Assembly: GCA_934541205.1 (NCBI GenBank)
Contig: CAKTDK010000003.1
Coordinates: 1-46,373, forward strand
From: an uncultured Eubacteriales bacterium
GTDB lineage: Bacteria > Bacillota > Clostridia > Oscillospirales > RGIG7773
Length of the DNA: 46,373 bases
Reading direction: 5' to 3'
This document shows, one piece after another, positions 23,971 through 32,612 of the stretch. The position numbers were made by a program, and so were the translations under genes. How positions within the stretch are numbered: position 1 is the first letter of the stretch; each line of letters begins with the position of its first letter. The notes under the pieces are model-generated. The model saw nothing but the letters and a program-made list of their open reading frames with translations, ran no database searches and was not told the DNA's origin.

Positions 23971-25593
23971 TTATTCAACGGAAATTATATAATAATAAAC
24001 CGGCTGATTTCCGGGAAGAAGAGTAACTTCCGCATCATTTCCCATCCATTTTGTTACCATTTCTGACATTTTTTCAGCGTCCTCGTCGCTGACGTCACTT
24101 CCATAATAAAGCGTAATTATGCTTCCGCCGTCGGTCATCATAGTTTCAAGAAGCTTTTTCATTGTTTCTTCTATATCGTTTTCCACAAAAGATACCTTGG
24201 TTTCAAGAAGTCCCAAATATTGACCCTGTTTAATTTCCATATCGTCAAAAACACTGTCTCTCGCCGCAAAAGTTATCTGTCCTGTTTTTACTCCCGCAAC
24301 TCCCGTATCCATCTCGGTTATATTATCAGAAAGCTCTGCATCAGGATTAAAGAATAAAAGCGCAGAAATTCCCTGAGGAACAGTTTTAGTAGGGATAACT
24401 ATAACTTCTTTATCTGAAATAAGGTCTTTTGTCTGTTGAGCCGCCATAATTATATTTTTATTATTTGGAAGAACAAAAACAATTTCAGCAGGCGTTTTTC
24501 TCACAGCTTTTAATATATCATCAGTGCTGGGGTTCATAGTCTGACCGCCTTCAACAACTACATCCACACCCAAATCCTTAAATATATTTGTAAGCCCTTC
24601 TCCAGCGCTGACACTGACAAATCCATATTTCTTGGAGGGTTTTGCATCCTCTTCTTCTTTGGACTGCTTAGATTTATTTTCGTGCTGCATTTTCATATTA
24701 TCTATTTTCATGTTGATAAGATAACCGAATTCAAGGCCCTTCTGAATTGCTTTTCCGGGGTCGTTTGTGTGAATATGAACTTTTATTATCTTATCATCAT
24801 CTACTGTTACAACGCAGTCTCCTATGGTTTCCAGATAATTTCGAAGTTCAAAACATTCTGTTCCTTCATTATTTTTAACAACAATAAATTCAGTACAGTA
24901 AGTAAAGTTTATTTCCCCTGTATCAAACTGAGAAAAATCCACTTCAGTATCATACTGCTGCTGTTTTTCACTGCGTTCAATTATGACGCCTTCTTCCAAA
25001 ACAGAAAGCATTCCGTAAAAAATACATAAAAGGCCTTTTCCGCCTGCGTCAACAACGTTTGCCTGTTTTAATGCAGGAAGAAGATTAGGAGTATTATCAA
25101 GAGAAATTTCTCCCTCTTTAAGAAAAGTTCTCATAATCTCAAGCTCATCAGAATTTTCTTCAGCAAGCTGGGTACATTTTTCAGAGGCCTCTCTTGCAAC
25201 TGTAAGAATAGTTCCCTCAGTAGGCTTCATAACTGCTTTATACGCAGATTTAACTCCATATTCAAAAGCTTTTGCCAAATCGGCTCCGTCAGCTTCAGCC
25301 TTATCTTTAAGCCCTTTTGAAATTCCTCTGAATAAAAGGGATAATATAACCCCAGAATTTCCCCTTGCGCCTCTTAAAAGGGCAAACGCAACTTTATCAG
25401 CCATCTCTCCTACTGTAAGACCATTTTCCAAAGCGATATCTTTTGCCGCAGCATTTATTGTAAGGGACATATTTGTTCCCGTATCTCCGTCCGGTACAGG
25501 AAATACATTTAACTTATTAATGCTTTCCTTCTGATTTTCTATGTTGTTGGCACCGGAGATAATCATATCCCTGAATATATTCCCGTTTATCAT
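23971..25593 (-). CDS. FakA-like fatty acid kinase (DhaL/DAK2 plus DegV-like domain)
   Basis: 540 residues. The N-terminal DhaL ATP-binding domain (~1-200) has N-V-F-P-V-P-D-G-D-T-G-T-N-M (~28-41), whose Asp residues bind Mg-ADP, and R-G-A-R-G-N-S-G-V-I-L-S. The middle and C-terminal parts match the YloV/FakA fold. FakA phosphorylates fatty acids presented by a FakB binding protein, feeding the PlsX/PlsY route; no fakB is in this window, though a plsY is (37203). It is 22 bases from asp23, the common Firmicute pair. Confidence 0.93.
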   Translation of the reverse strand: MINGNIFRDMIISGANNIENQKESINKLNVFPVPDGDTGTNMSLTINAAAKDIALENGLTVGEMADKVAFALLRGARGNSGVILSLLFRGISKGLKDKAEADGADLAKAFEYGVKSAYKAVMKPTEGTILTVAREASEKCTQLAEENSDELEIMRTFLKEGEISLDNTPNLLPALKQANVVDAGGKGLLCIFYGMLSVLEEGVIIERSEKQQQYDTEVDFSQFDTGEINFTYCTEFIVVKNNEGTECFELRNYLETIGDCVVTVDDDKIIKVHIHTNDPGKAIQKGLEFGYLINMKIDNMKMQHENKSKQSKEEEDAKPSKKYGFVSVSAGEGLTNIFKDLGVDVVVEGGQTMNPSTDDILKAVRKTPAEIVFVLPNNKNIIMAAQQTKDLISDKEVIVIPTKTVPQGISALLFFNPDAELSDNITEMDTGVAGVKTGQITFAARDSVFDDMEIKQGQYLGLLETKVSFVENDIEETMKKLLETMMTDGGSIITLYYGSDVSDEDAEKMSEMVTKWMGNDAEVTLLPGNQPVYYYIISVE

Positions 25594-25615
25594 GTTTGTT
25601 TTCTCTCCTTAACGC

Positions 25616-25966
25616 TTACTCCACTTTGATATAGTCAACAAATACATGTATATCCTTGACCTGAAACCCGGTAGCGTCCTCCACAACATAGTTTACCTTA
25701 TGGATTATGCTTTGAGTAATAGCGGGAATATTAATCCCGTATGATACTATTATGTGCATCTCTATAATGAGTTTTTCATCTTCACAAACTACTTTTACGC
25801 CTTTTACAAGATTCTCTTTTTTTAAAAAAGACATAATACCATCTGTTGTATTTCTGTTTGCCATGCCTGCAACTCCATAACACCCCGTAGCCGCATAACC
25901 TACCACATTTGCAAAAACTTCGTCCGATATTATTAGTGTTCCTTTTTGATTTTCCAATTTTATCAT
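25616..25966 (-). CDS. Asp23/Gls24 family protein
   Basis: 116 residues. Start at M-I-K-L-E-N-Q-K-G set by GGGAGG upstream. Contains the family pattern G-T-L-I-I-S-D-E-V-F-A-N-V-V-G-Y-A-A, G-V-A-G-M-A and a C-terminal V-K-D-I-H-V-F-V-D-Y. Members are envelope-stress associated and usually precede fakA, as here. The biochemical role is not settled. Confidence 0.92.
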   Translation of the reverse strand: MIKLENQKGTLIISDEVFANVVGYAATGCYGVAGMANRNTTDGIMSFLKKENLVKGVKVVCEDEKLIIEMHIIVSYGINIPAITQSIIHKVNYVVEDATGFQVKDIHVFVDYIKVE

Positions 25967-26029
25967 AAAAACACCTCCCAAAAAGTCTTATTGTTTATTA
26001 TACCTTTTTTTTATTCCTTTGTCAAAATA

Positions 26030-28222
26030 TTATAACATTATTATCTTATCCGATTTTATAATATTTAATTCTCTTTTTTGACAAGTAAAAATTAATATTT
26101 GTCTGCTTTTTCCCAAGATATTTATAAACTCCCCTATTTTAGAAAGTCTTTCATCGTCGATATACACAAAAGAATCATCAAAAAACATAGGCATATTTTC
26201 GGAAAATACGAGATTTGAAACTGCCGTTCTGACAGAAAAGAAAACCATATCTCTCATCCCGGAACTCAAATAAAAACCAGGATAATCTTTTCCATTGCAG
26301 TTTAAGGTAATATTATAATTTTCATCTATAAACATCTTTTCATATTTTCCGTTTGACAAATCCGAAATCAAATCGGAAGCCTTTTGATTTAAAATCGGAG
26401 CAAAGGTATTTTTTATTTCTTCCTCCGCTTTTTCCAAAACTTCAATGGCAAGCCTGACGCTTTTATAGTTTTCCTCCATCTTTTTTATTTTTATATCTGT
26501 ATCGTTTATTTTCTCAAGTATCTGAGAGGGAAGTTTTTTTCCGGAATAAATATTGTCAAGCTCATTTTTTTTGATAAGCATTTTTTCTGTAAGTAATGCC
26601 AAGCAGTCTCTTTTTTTATTTAATACACTTTCATCAGCAATTTCCATATATTCCTTATAACTGTTTTCATCAAGGTTTTCAAAATCCTTTATATTATCAA
26701 TATCAGAAATGTTAAAATCCTTTGAAATAAGCTTATAACCCTCTTCAAGAACCGCTTTTCTGCTTTTAAGCTCATCAAACTCCAAAACTTTTATTTTAAT
26801 ATCTGAAATCAACAGAGAATAATCATAGCCTTCATCTTTTAAAAACTTTTTCAAATCCTTTTTTATATTTTCTTTTATCTTTGCTGATTCTTCTTTAATA
26901 TCGTTTATTTTTGAAACTTTATTTTCAATATCATTCTCTATATAATCCAAAGCCTTTAAATTTCCCGAAAGCATGGCTTTTTGTTCTAAAAGACTGTTCA
27001 AAGACGTTACTTTGTATTTTTCAAAAATTTTATTATCCTGAGATTTATTTTTTTTCAAAACAAAAACAAGGCCCAAAGTTATAAAAACAGCACTTACAAA
27101 AGAAAAATACGGATTTAAAAGACAAAGAGAAACAGAAAACACGCCTAAAATACATAACAAAAAACCTGTAATTCTTGATTTTTTTGTTTTGTTTTTAATT
27201 TTATCATTCTCACTTTGAACAAAATTTATATCGTCGGAAATTTCTAAAAGCTTTTGTTTTGTTTTTTCAAATTCGGACTTTCTTTCATAAAGCTCCTGCA
27301 ATAAAGATTCTTCCTGTAATAATTCCTTTTCCATAGCTATCAAAAGTTCATACTTTTTCTGCATTTTTGAAATATCATCTAAAGAAATTTCTCTACCGTC
27401 AAAGGTTATTTCTTTTCTTGCGTTTTCAAGCTTTAAAGATATATTCTCAAGCTGTTCTTTTTTTTCCTTGATTTCCGACAACCTTTTATACGTTTGATAT
27501 TTTTTCTGTTTTTCAAATAAAAGGGACGTTTTTTCTATTTCAATTTCAAGTTCCCTTTTTTCACTGCCAAGCTTTCTGTATTCTTTAAGACAAGTTTCAT
27601 AATCTCCAAAAATAGCTTTTGACATCTCAAGCTCATAATATAACCTGTCTCTCTCTTTTTTTAAATCATATAAAGGTCCGCCGTTTTCCTTTACATGATA
27701 ATAAAGCGATCTTATGCTATCAAGTTTTTTTCTTACTTTATCAAGATTTATTTCTTCGCTTCCCGTATTTACAAGAGATCTCAGTTTTGAATTTATGTCT
27801 TCATCAGCGTTTATTTCCATCTGTTTTTGAGGAGTAAACAAAGTCTTTTCAAAAGCGGATCTTGTAGCGCCTGTTAAAAGCTCCCCGGCATTTTTTACGC
27901 AAAATTCCTCTATTACAAGACCTGTCAAAGGATTTATTGCCTTTACGGTTTCTCTTGCGCCTTTACAGGTTCTTGAAAGGGTAATCTTTTTTTCTCCTGT
28001 ATCTATATCTATGCTTCCCGACGCAAAAGATATGTCAAAGGGGAAATATCTTTCCCTCTCTGCTTTTTTTGAAAATCCGTACAGCACAAATCTGATAAAA
28101 GCCGCTATTGTACTTTTACCCTTTTCGTTTTCCCCGTAAATAATATTTATACCTTTTGAAAAATCAAAGCTTTTATCCTTAAAGCAGCCAAAGGATTCAA
28201 TATAACATTTTTCTATAACCAT
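26030..28222 (-). CDS. SbcC/YhaN-like AAA ATPase with membrane segment
   Basis: 730 residues of RecF/SMC-type architecture. Walker A G-E-N-E-K-G-K-S-T is at 30-38. Long coiled coils (~180-330 and ~400-560) surround two hydrophobic helices at ~350-390. The C-terminal half-ATPase has signature L-S-S-G-M-R-D-M and Walker B P-M-F-F-D-D-S. The membrane segments inside the coiled coil are as in YhaN. It overlaps the SbcD-like gene by 10 bases, so the two form a nuclease-ATPase pair probably acting in DNA end processing near the membrane. It is shorter than E. coli SbcC (about 1050). Confidence 0.9.
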   Translation of the reverse strand: MVIEKCYIESFGCFKDKSFDFSKGINIIYGENEKGKSTIAAFIRFVLYGFSKKAERERYFPFDISFASGSIDIDTGEKKITLSRTCKGARETVKAINPLTGLVIEEFCVKNAGELLTGATRSAFEKTLFTPQKQMEINADEDINSKLRSLVNTGSEEINLDKVRKKLDSIRSLYYHVKENGGPLYDLKKERDRLYYELEMSKAIFGDYETCLKEYRKLGSEKRELEIEIEKTSLLFEKQKKYQTYKRLSEIKEKKEQLENISLKLENARKEITFDGREISLDDISKMQKKYELLIAMEKELLQEESLLQELYERKSEFEKTKQKLLEISDDINFVQSENDKIKNKTKKSRITGFLLCILGVFSVSLCLLNPYFSFVSAVFITLGLVFVLKKNKSQDNKIFEKYKVTSLNSLLEQKAMLSGNLKALDYIENDIENKVSKINDIKEESAKIKENIKKDLKKFLKDEGYDYSLLISDIKIKVLEFDELKSRKAVLEEGYKLISKDFNISDIDNIKDFENLDENSYKEYMEIADESVLNKKRDCLALLTEKMLIKKNELDNIYSGKKLPSQILEKINDTDIKIKKMEENYKSVRLAIEVLEKAEEEIKNTFAPILNQKASDLISDLSNGKYEKMFIDENYNITLNCNGKDYPGFYLSSGMRDMVFFSVRTAVSNLVFSENMPMFFDDSFVYIDDERLSKIGEFINILGKSRQILIFTCQKRELNIIKSDKIIML

Positions 28223-29292
28223 GATATATCCTCCTCATCAGAAAAAGCATAATATCCCATCTTCTCTGCTTTTTCAATAATTTCACAAGGTATATCTCCG
28301 CTTATTTTCATATCCTCCAAAATACGAAAATATGTTCCCATTATACTTTTCGGGTCAAATCTATGTTTATTTTCTTCAAAAAGAACAGTATTGTCTGTTA
28401 TCTCACAGTTTTTAAATATATCCTTTATAACGGAAAGCTTTACATCTTCGTTTAAAGTTCCTGTCAGATATATTCTTATCACATCTTCCGAATCAAAAAC
28501 AGATATTTCCTTATTTATTTTATCTTCAAGTTCAAGAGTTGTTTTTATCTCCGATATATCCAAATGCAGTATCTCATAATTAAATAAAGACGACCTTATA
28601 CGCTGAAATTTAGGAGGCATTCCTTTTTCAAATTCCAAAACGGCAAAAGATTTAACTCCGGTTTCATCAAATCCTCTTCCCTGCGGACATCCGCAATAGC
28701 AATAATATGTATCTCCTTCCTTTTCAAAACCGCTTGCCTTATGTATGTGTCCCATTGCAATATAATCAAGACCGCTGTTTCTTATATCTTCTTTTGAAAT
28801 ATTCATATATTCCCCCGATGAAGAAACATCCCCGTGAAAAAGAGCAATATTTATTTTCTCCTTGTTTTCTATAGAAAAATTTTTAAAAGGAGATATTCCG
28901 GGGGCGTTATCCTTATATGAAACTCCGTAAAAATCAACATCTTCAAAAGACATTTTCTCAACTTGGAAGTTTTTAAATACAAATACGTTTTCCGGAAAAT
29001 CAATACTTTCATAAGGATTTTTATCCAATCCCATAAAATCGTGATTTCCCGCTATTACTATAAATTTTACATTATCCGCTTTTTTTACCGAGCCGTAAAA
29101 GCTTTTAAGAGTTTTGGAAGTAATATAATCCCTTTCAAAATTATCTCCGCATAACAGCACATAATCTATATTGTTGTCTTTTGCATAAACACATATATTA
29201 TCAAAGCATTTTTCCAAAACATCCTTTTCTTTATTATGAGAAAAAGCGACGCTTCCCAAATGCAAATCTCCCGTATGAAGTATTTTTATCAT
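28213..29292 (-). CDS. SbcD/YhaO-like metallophosphoesterase
   Basis: A 359-residue nuclease subunit. Start at M-I-K-I-L-H-T-G-D-L-H-L-G is chosen because AAGGGGG precedes it; a longer form has no site. Metal-binding motifs are all visible: G-D-L-H (8-11), G-D-N-F-E (~50), G-N-H-D (~84) and G-H-I-H (~185). Partner of the overlapping SbcC/YhaN-like ATPase. It starts 10 bases after the peptide-binding lipoprotein gene, an unusual upstream partner. Confidence 0.92.
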   Translation of the reverse strand: MIKILHTGDLHLGSVAFSHNKEKDVLEKCFDNICVYAKDNNIDYVLLCGDNFERDYITSKTLKSFYGSVKKADNVKFIVIAGNHDFMGLDKNPYESIDFPENVFVFKNFQVEKMSFEDVDFYGVSYKDNAPGISPFKNFSIENKEKINIALFHGDVSSSGEYMNISKEDIRNSGLDYIAMGHIHKASGFEKEGDTYYCYCGCPQGRGFDETGVKSFAVLEFEKGMPPKFQRIRSSLFNYEILHLDISEIKTTLELEDKINKEISVFDSEDVIRIYLTGTLNEDVKLSVIKDIFKNCEITDNTVLFEENKHRFDPKSIMGTYFRILEDMKISGDIPCEIIEKAEKMGYYAFSDEEDISWL

Positions 29293-29302
29293 AGAAACCC
29301 CC

Positions 29303-30826
29303 TTACTGTTCAAGACTCCATTTTTCAAATTCAAAAAAACAATTTAACGAAGTAGGATTGACCTCACCTTTTATTCTTCCGTTTAAAAATATACCGCCGT
29401 TTCTGAAAAAAAGAGGAATTTTAGGCATAAAATCATTATAAGCTTTTAAAAATCCGTCTATTTTACCGTTATCATTTTCAAATTCATTATAAGCTTTTAT
29501 CAGCTCTTCACTGTAAAAACCGCCGTAATTTTTGTCTCCGCTTATCATTGATTTTATATCCATGTCCGCATCTATTGAAGTTTCACAAACCACTATGTCA
29601 AAGTTTTTATTTAAAAGCATTGCTTTATACGTTTCAAAAGGCTGAGCGTCTATTACTATGTCTATTCCCAGCAATGCAAAATCCGTTTTTAATTTTTCCG
29701 CTATAGAAAGCTTTATTTGATTGCTTTTGTTTACCAAAAGCCTGAAAGTAAGCTTTGTTTCTCCTTTATAAAAATTCCCGTCCTTAATTTCATATCCGTT
29801 TTCGGAAAGAAGTGAGGCACTTTTCGAAATACTGTAAGTTTCCGTTTCATAACTTGCTTCGCTATATTTATACCAAACAGGATTGAAAAGGCTATATGCT
29901 TCTTTTGCATGGGAAAGAAGCAGATTCGTTTTAAAATAATTTCTGTCGCAGGCAAGGCTAATTGCCTTTCTGAGATTTTTATCCTGAAGTAAATTATTAG
30001 AACTGTTAAATTCAAGATAAGTAAGCTTATTTTGAGTATATTCCTTTATGGAATAGCTTCCTCCTATTCCCATATCCTCCGTATTATCCATATGAGAATA
30101 CATAACGTTTATTATTCCCGTTTCAAAGCAGGATTCATAGGTTTCATTATTTTTAGGAGTAAAAAGACTTATTTCCTTTATTTTGCTGTTTTCGGAAACA
30201 GATTTTAAATAATCCTTTTCATCTTCCCGAATAAATTTATACGCTCCGGTTCCGTTTGGCATATATTCATCGGAAGAAGAGCCTTTTTTTATCACAGGAA
30301 TTGTAAGAAGATTAAGACTTTCAGGATAATTATCATAAAACGTAACGGTAAATTTATCTTCCGATAATGCACCGTAGTTTTTTATTTTTGAAAAATTTTT
30401 ATTATATATACTTTGGGAATTTCTTTTTGCAACATCAAAAGAATACTCAACGTCATAAGCGGAAAGCTTTTCTCCGCTGTGAAAGGTTTTAGACGTATCT
30501 ATGGTAAAGGTAAATTTACTTCCCGAATTTTCATATTCTTTAGCAAGAACAAGAACAGGCTTATAATTTTCATCATATTCAACAAGGCTTTGAAACACCA
30601 GTCTGAGCATTTGATTATTTAAATTATCTGTGACAAGGATAGGATTTAAAGAATTGTTTTCATTATAAGGCAAAATAAGCTTTTTTATAATCTGATTATT
30701 TTCCGGCGTAACCGAATTGTTAAAAGAGGTATTATCAAACACCGGATCATCTATATTTATTCTGTCACACCCGGATAACGCTCCCAAAATAATTATAAAT
30801 ATTAAAAAAACGGATATTCTTTTCAA
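29303..30826 (-). CDS. Peptide/nickel ABC transporter substrate-binding lipoprotein (SBP family 5)
   Basis: A 507-residue extracytoplasmic solute-binding protein of the OppA/DppA type. A TTG start at 30826 is chosen: AGAGGTG lies just upstream of it, and the preceding in-frame ATG would place that site inside the gene. The lipobox is L-S-G-C after ~20 residues. Family features include L-N-P-I-L-V-T-D, R-L-V-F-Q-S-L, and D-V-E-Y-S-F-D-V-A-K (~125), and L-R-K-A-I-S-L-A-C-D-R (~275). No permease or ATPase for it is adjacent, so it is an orphan binding protein at the head of a DNA-repair operon. The ligand is unknown. A weak extended -10 promoter may lie at ~30855-30895. Confidence 0.88.
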   Translation of the reverse strand: MKRISVFLIFIIILGALSGCDRINIDDPVFDNTSFNNSVTPENNQIIKKLILPYNENNSLNPILVTDNLNNQMLRLVFQSLVEYDENYKPVLVLAKEYENSGSKFTFTIDTSKTFHSGEKLSAYDVEYSFDVAKRNSQSIYNKNFSKIKNYGALSEDKFTVTFYDNYPESLNLLTIPVIKKGSSSDEYMPNGTGAYKFIREDEKDYLKSVSENSKIKEISLFTPKNNETYESCFETGIINVMYSHMDNTEDMGIGGSYSIKEYTQNKLTYLEFNSSNNLLQDKNLRKAISLACDRNYFKTNLLLSHAKEAYSLFNPVWYKYSEASYETETYSISKSASLLSENGYEIKDGNFYKGETKLTFRLLVNKSNQIKLSIAEKLKTDFALLGIDIVIDAQPFETYKAMLLNKNFDIVVCETSIDADMDIKSMISGDKNYGGFYSEELIKAYNEFENDNGKIDGFLKAYNDFMPKIPLFFRNGGIFLNGRIKGEVNPTSLNCFFEFEKWSLEQ

Positions 30827-30910
30827 AATAACACCTCTATATTTCAATAATTTTTTATTATATTATATTTTATCATTTTTCAACTCATTAAATCAATAGC
30901 AAACATAAAA

Positions 30911-30960
30911 AAGCGGATATGATATTTGATACGTACTCATGTACATCAATTCATATCCGC
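30911..30960 (-). terminator. Terminator after the 3D-domain protein gene
   Basis: GCGGATATGA (30913-30922) pairs with TCATATCCGC (30951-30960), with inner pairing around GTAC-TCAT-GTAC. On the minus strand six Ts follow. Confidence 0.85.
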
Positions 30961-30973
30961 AAAATATTTAAAA

Positions 30974-31957
30974 TTATTCTAAAACATAAACCTCTAAATT
31001 TCGTCTACCGAAATTATAAGCTTCTTTTTCGGTTTCAACAAATATATCTATTTTCTTCCCCTTTATAGCCCCTCCTGTATCTGCCGCAACTGCATATCCG
31101 TAAATATAATCTCCCGAAGGAGTTTTTATATACAGACGGCTTCCCAGAGGGATTACTTTGGGATCTACCGCAACAATGCCTCGTTTCGTAGAGACTCCGG
31201 TGGCGGTAACATTTCCGCCGTCATCTCCATAGGTATAAGCGGTTCCTTTCATAATATACATTTTTTTGACTTTTACCTGTTCGTTTCCTATTGCCACCGT
31301 AAAATTTTCTTTATCGGCACTGTAGGAAGCAGAAGAAGCTTTTTTTGTATTTTGTACTTTCTTTACGGTTTCTGTTTTATTTACTGCTTCTGTTTTATTT
31401 ACTGCTTCTGTTTTACTTACAGTTTTTACTTCCTGCTTTGCATTTTGTTCTTCCTGAGTTTTTTCAGGGGTAGGCTCAGGGGTAGGTTCCGGTTTTAAAG
31501 CAATTTCAATCGTGATATCTTCTTTAATTTCACTTGTAAGCTCATGATTTAAAATATGCTTTTCCGGATTATATTCAATCTTTGAAAACTCAATAGCTTC
31601 TTTTACAGTCGAAGCCTCCACCAAAAAGTTCGAGGTAACGTCGCCGAATTTCACCAATACTTCATATCTTTTTACGATATTAATACTGCCTTTACCGTCT
31701 TTTACAGGGGAAAATTCCACTTTGTCATTTTTAGATACATTTATATTTTCCTGCTGTAATATACTGTCCAAATCAGTGATGGAAGTAACTATCTCTTTTG
31801 TTTCGCCGTATACACAAAGAGCAACAGTGTTTACCGACGCGGCCGATACGCTTATCCATACGGAGGAAACTGCCGCCAATATCATCAGCGGTATCATACG
31901 CTTGCCCATATTTTTATCTTTGGGCAATACCGTATTTATTAACTTTTTTATATTCAT
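30974..31957 (-). CDS. 3D-domain cell-wall protein with DUF348-like N-terminus
   Basis: A 327-residue protein anchored by an N-terminal membrane helix (~20-40), with DUF348-like beta-grasp sequence (~45-155) as in YabE/Rpf-type proteins. A Pro/Glu/Thr-rich spacer with K-T-E-A-V-N repeats (~156-215) leads to a C-terminal 3D domain (~235-327). The 3D domain shows G-I-V-A-V-D-P-K-V-I-P-L-G, A-A-D-T-G-G-A-I-K-G and K-I-D-I-F-V, carrying the three conserved Asp residues of lytic transglycosylase-like (MltA-type) 3D folds. Likely peptidoglycan remodelling. It has a strong promoter 190 bases upstream and a long leader. Confidence 0.9.
   Translation of the reverse strand: MNIKKLINTVLPKDKNMGKRMIPLMILAAVSSVWISVSAASVNTVALCVYGETKEIVTSITDLDSILQQENINVSKNDKVEFSPVKDGKGSINIVKRYEVLVKFGDVTSNFLVEASTVKEAIEFSKIEYNPEKHILNHELTSEIKEDITIEIALKPEPTPEPTPEKTQEEQNAKQEVKTVSKTEAVNKTEAVNKTETVKKVQNTKKASSASYSADKENFTVAIGNEQVKVKKMYIMKGTAYTYGDDGGNVTATGVSTKRGIVAVDPKVIPLGSRLYIKTPSGDYIYGYAVAADTGGAIKGKKIDIFVETEKEAYNFGRRNLEVYVLE
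31363..31416 (-). repeat. 18-bp tandem repeat coding K-T-E-A/T-V-N/K
   Basis: Three near-identical 18-base units (31363-31380, 31381-31398, 31399-31416) code for a six-residue repeat in the spacer of the 3D protein. The in-frame period allows length variation without frameshift. Confidence 0.8.
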
Positions 31958-32138
31958 GCAATAAATTCTCCTTTGTCAAGCTTAAAAGAGCTTCGCCCCA
32001 TTTTTTATTTTTTTCGGTTTAAAAGCCCTTCAAAGTTATTATATGGTTTTATTCCTTGTTTTTATTCACAAAAACTTAATTTCAAAACAAAGAGCCCATT
32101 TTTCCTTTGAGCAAATTTCTTTGCCAAGTCCTTAACTG
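31958..32138 (-). other. Long (~180-base) leader of the 3D-protein gene
   Basis: From the predicted start near 32138 to the ATG there are about 180 bases with several short stems (e.g. GCAAA-GAAA-TTTGC) and two similar segments, AAGGGCTTTTAA and AAGCTCTTTTAA. 3D and Rpf-like genes are often under a c-di-AMP (ydaO) riboswitch. I looked for its conserved core and could not match it. Treat as an uncharacterised leader. Confidence 0.4.
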
Positions 32139-32144
32139 TGTGGC

Positions 32145-32173
32145 ATTATAGCACAGCATTTTTTTAAATGCAA
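32145..32173 (-). promoter_or_regulatory. Extended -10 sigma-A promoter for the 3D-protein gene
   Basis: On the minus strand, TTGCAT (32173-32168), 17 bases, TATAAT (32150-32145) preceded by TGC, i.e. a TGnTATAAT extended -10. Confidence 0.82.
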
Positions 32174-32223
32174 GTTTTCCGTTATTTTTATTCCATTTTT
32201 TGGATATTTTTTGGTACAAATGA

Positions 32224-32270
32224 AGCATTTTATGCAAAAACGAAGCATTTGAAAGAAATTCAGAGCATTT
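32224..32270. repeat. Three AGCATTT direct repeats at exact 20-bp spacing
   Basis: AGCATTT occurs at 32224, 32244 and 32264, each 20 bases apart (about two helical turns), with a further copy at 32155 next to the 3D-protein -10 box. They lie in the long divergent region between the 3D-protein gene and the sensor operon. They could be an operator array. Confidence 0.5.
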
Positions 32271-32536
32271 TTGCAACTCCTTATACTTACCGGGTGAATT
32301 TAAAACTTTTTCAAATTATTTTAGAAATTTCAGACCTTGAAAATTTTGTTATCTTCCATTTTATTACAGCTTATTTAGAATATAATGTAAATAAATGTAA
32401 ATATCTTCTAATTTTTATATGGAATTTGTTTAATGATATCACATTTTTAAAAAATATTTTGTCAAAATTACATAATAGAATTTAGTAAAATATTGTATAA
32501 AACAGGGATATTTTTTAGATATTTTTCAATAAAAAA

Positions 32537-32565
32537 TTTACAATAATACAATGTTATGTTATTAT
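32537..32565 (+). promoter_or_regulatory. Promoter of the sensor/lipid-synthesis operon
   Basis: TTTACA (32537-32542), 17 bases, TATTAT (32560-32565) preceded by TGT (extended -10). It lies 47 bases before the lipoprotein start. The ~360 bases between this and the 3D-protein promoter hold no gene apart from the repeat array. Confidence 0.7.
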
Positions 32566-32612
32566 ATAAAATATACTTATATATAATATATGTAGAATTA
32601 GGAAATAGTGTT

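Noticed and set aside
26030..29292. ATPase plus nuclease pair as an anti-phage defence system
   Set aside because: The motifs and overlap match the SbcCD/YhaN-YhaO repair family, and there are no mobile or defence genes around.
31363..31416. CRISPR-like array
   Set aside because: The repeats are 18 bases, have no unique spacers and are coding (K-T-E-A-V-N).
31958..32138. ydaO (c-di-AMP) riboswitch in the 3D-protein leader
   Set aside because: Expected from gene type, but I could not locate the conserved core segments; reported only as an uncharacterised leader.
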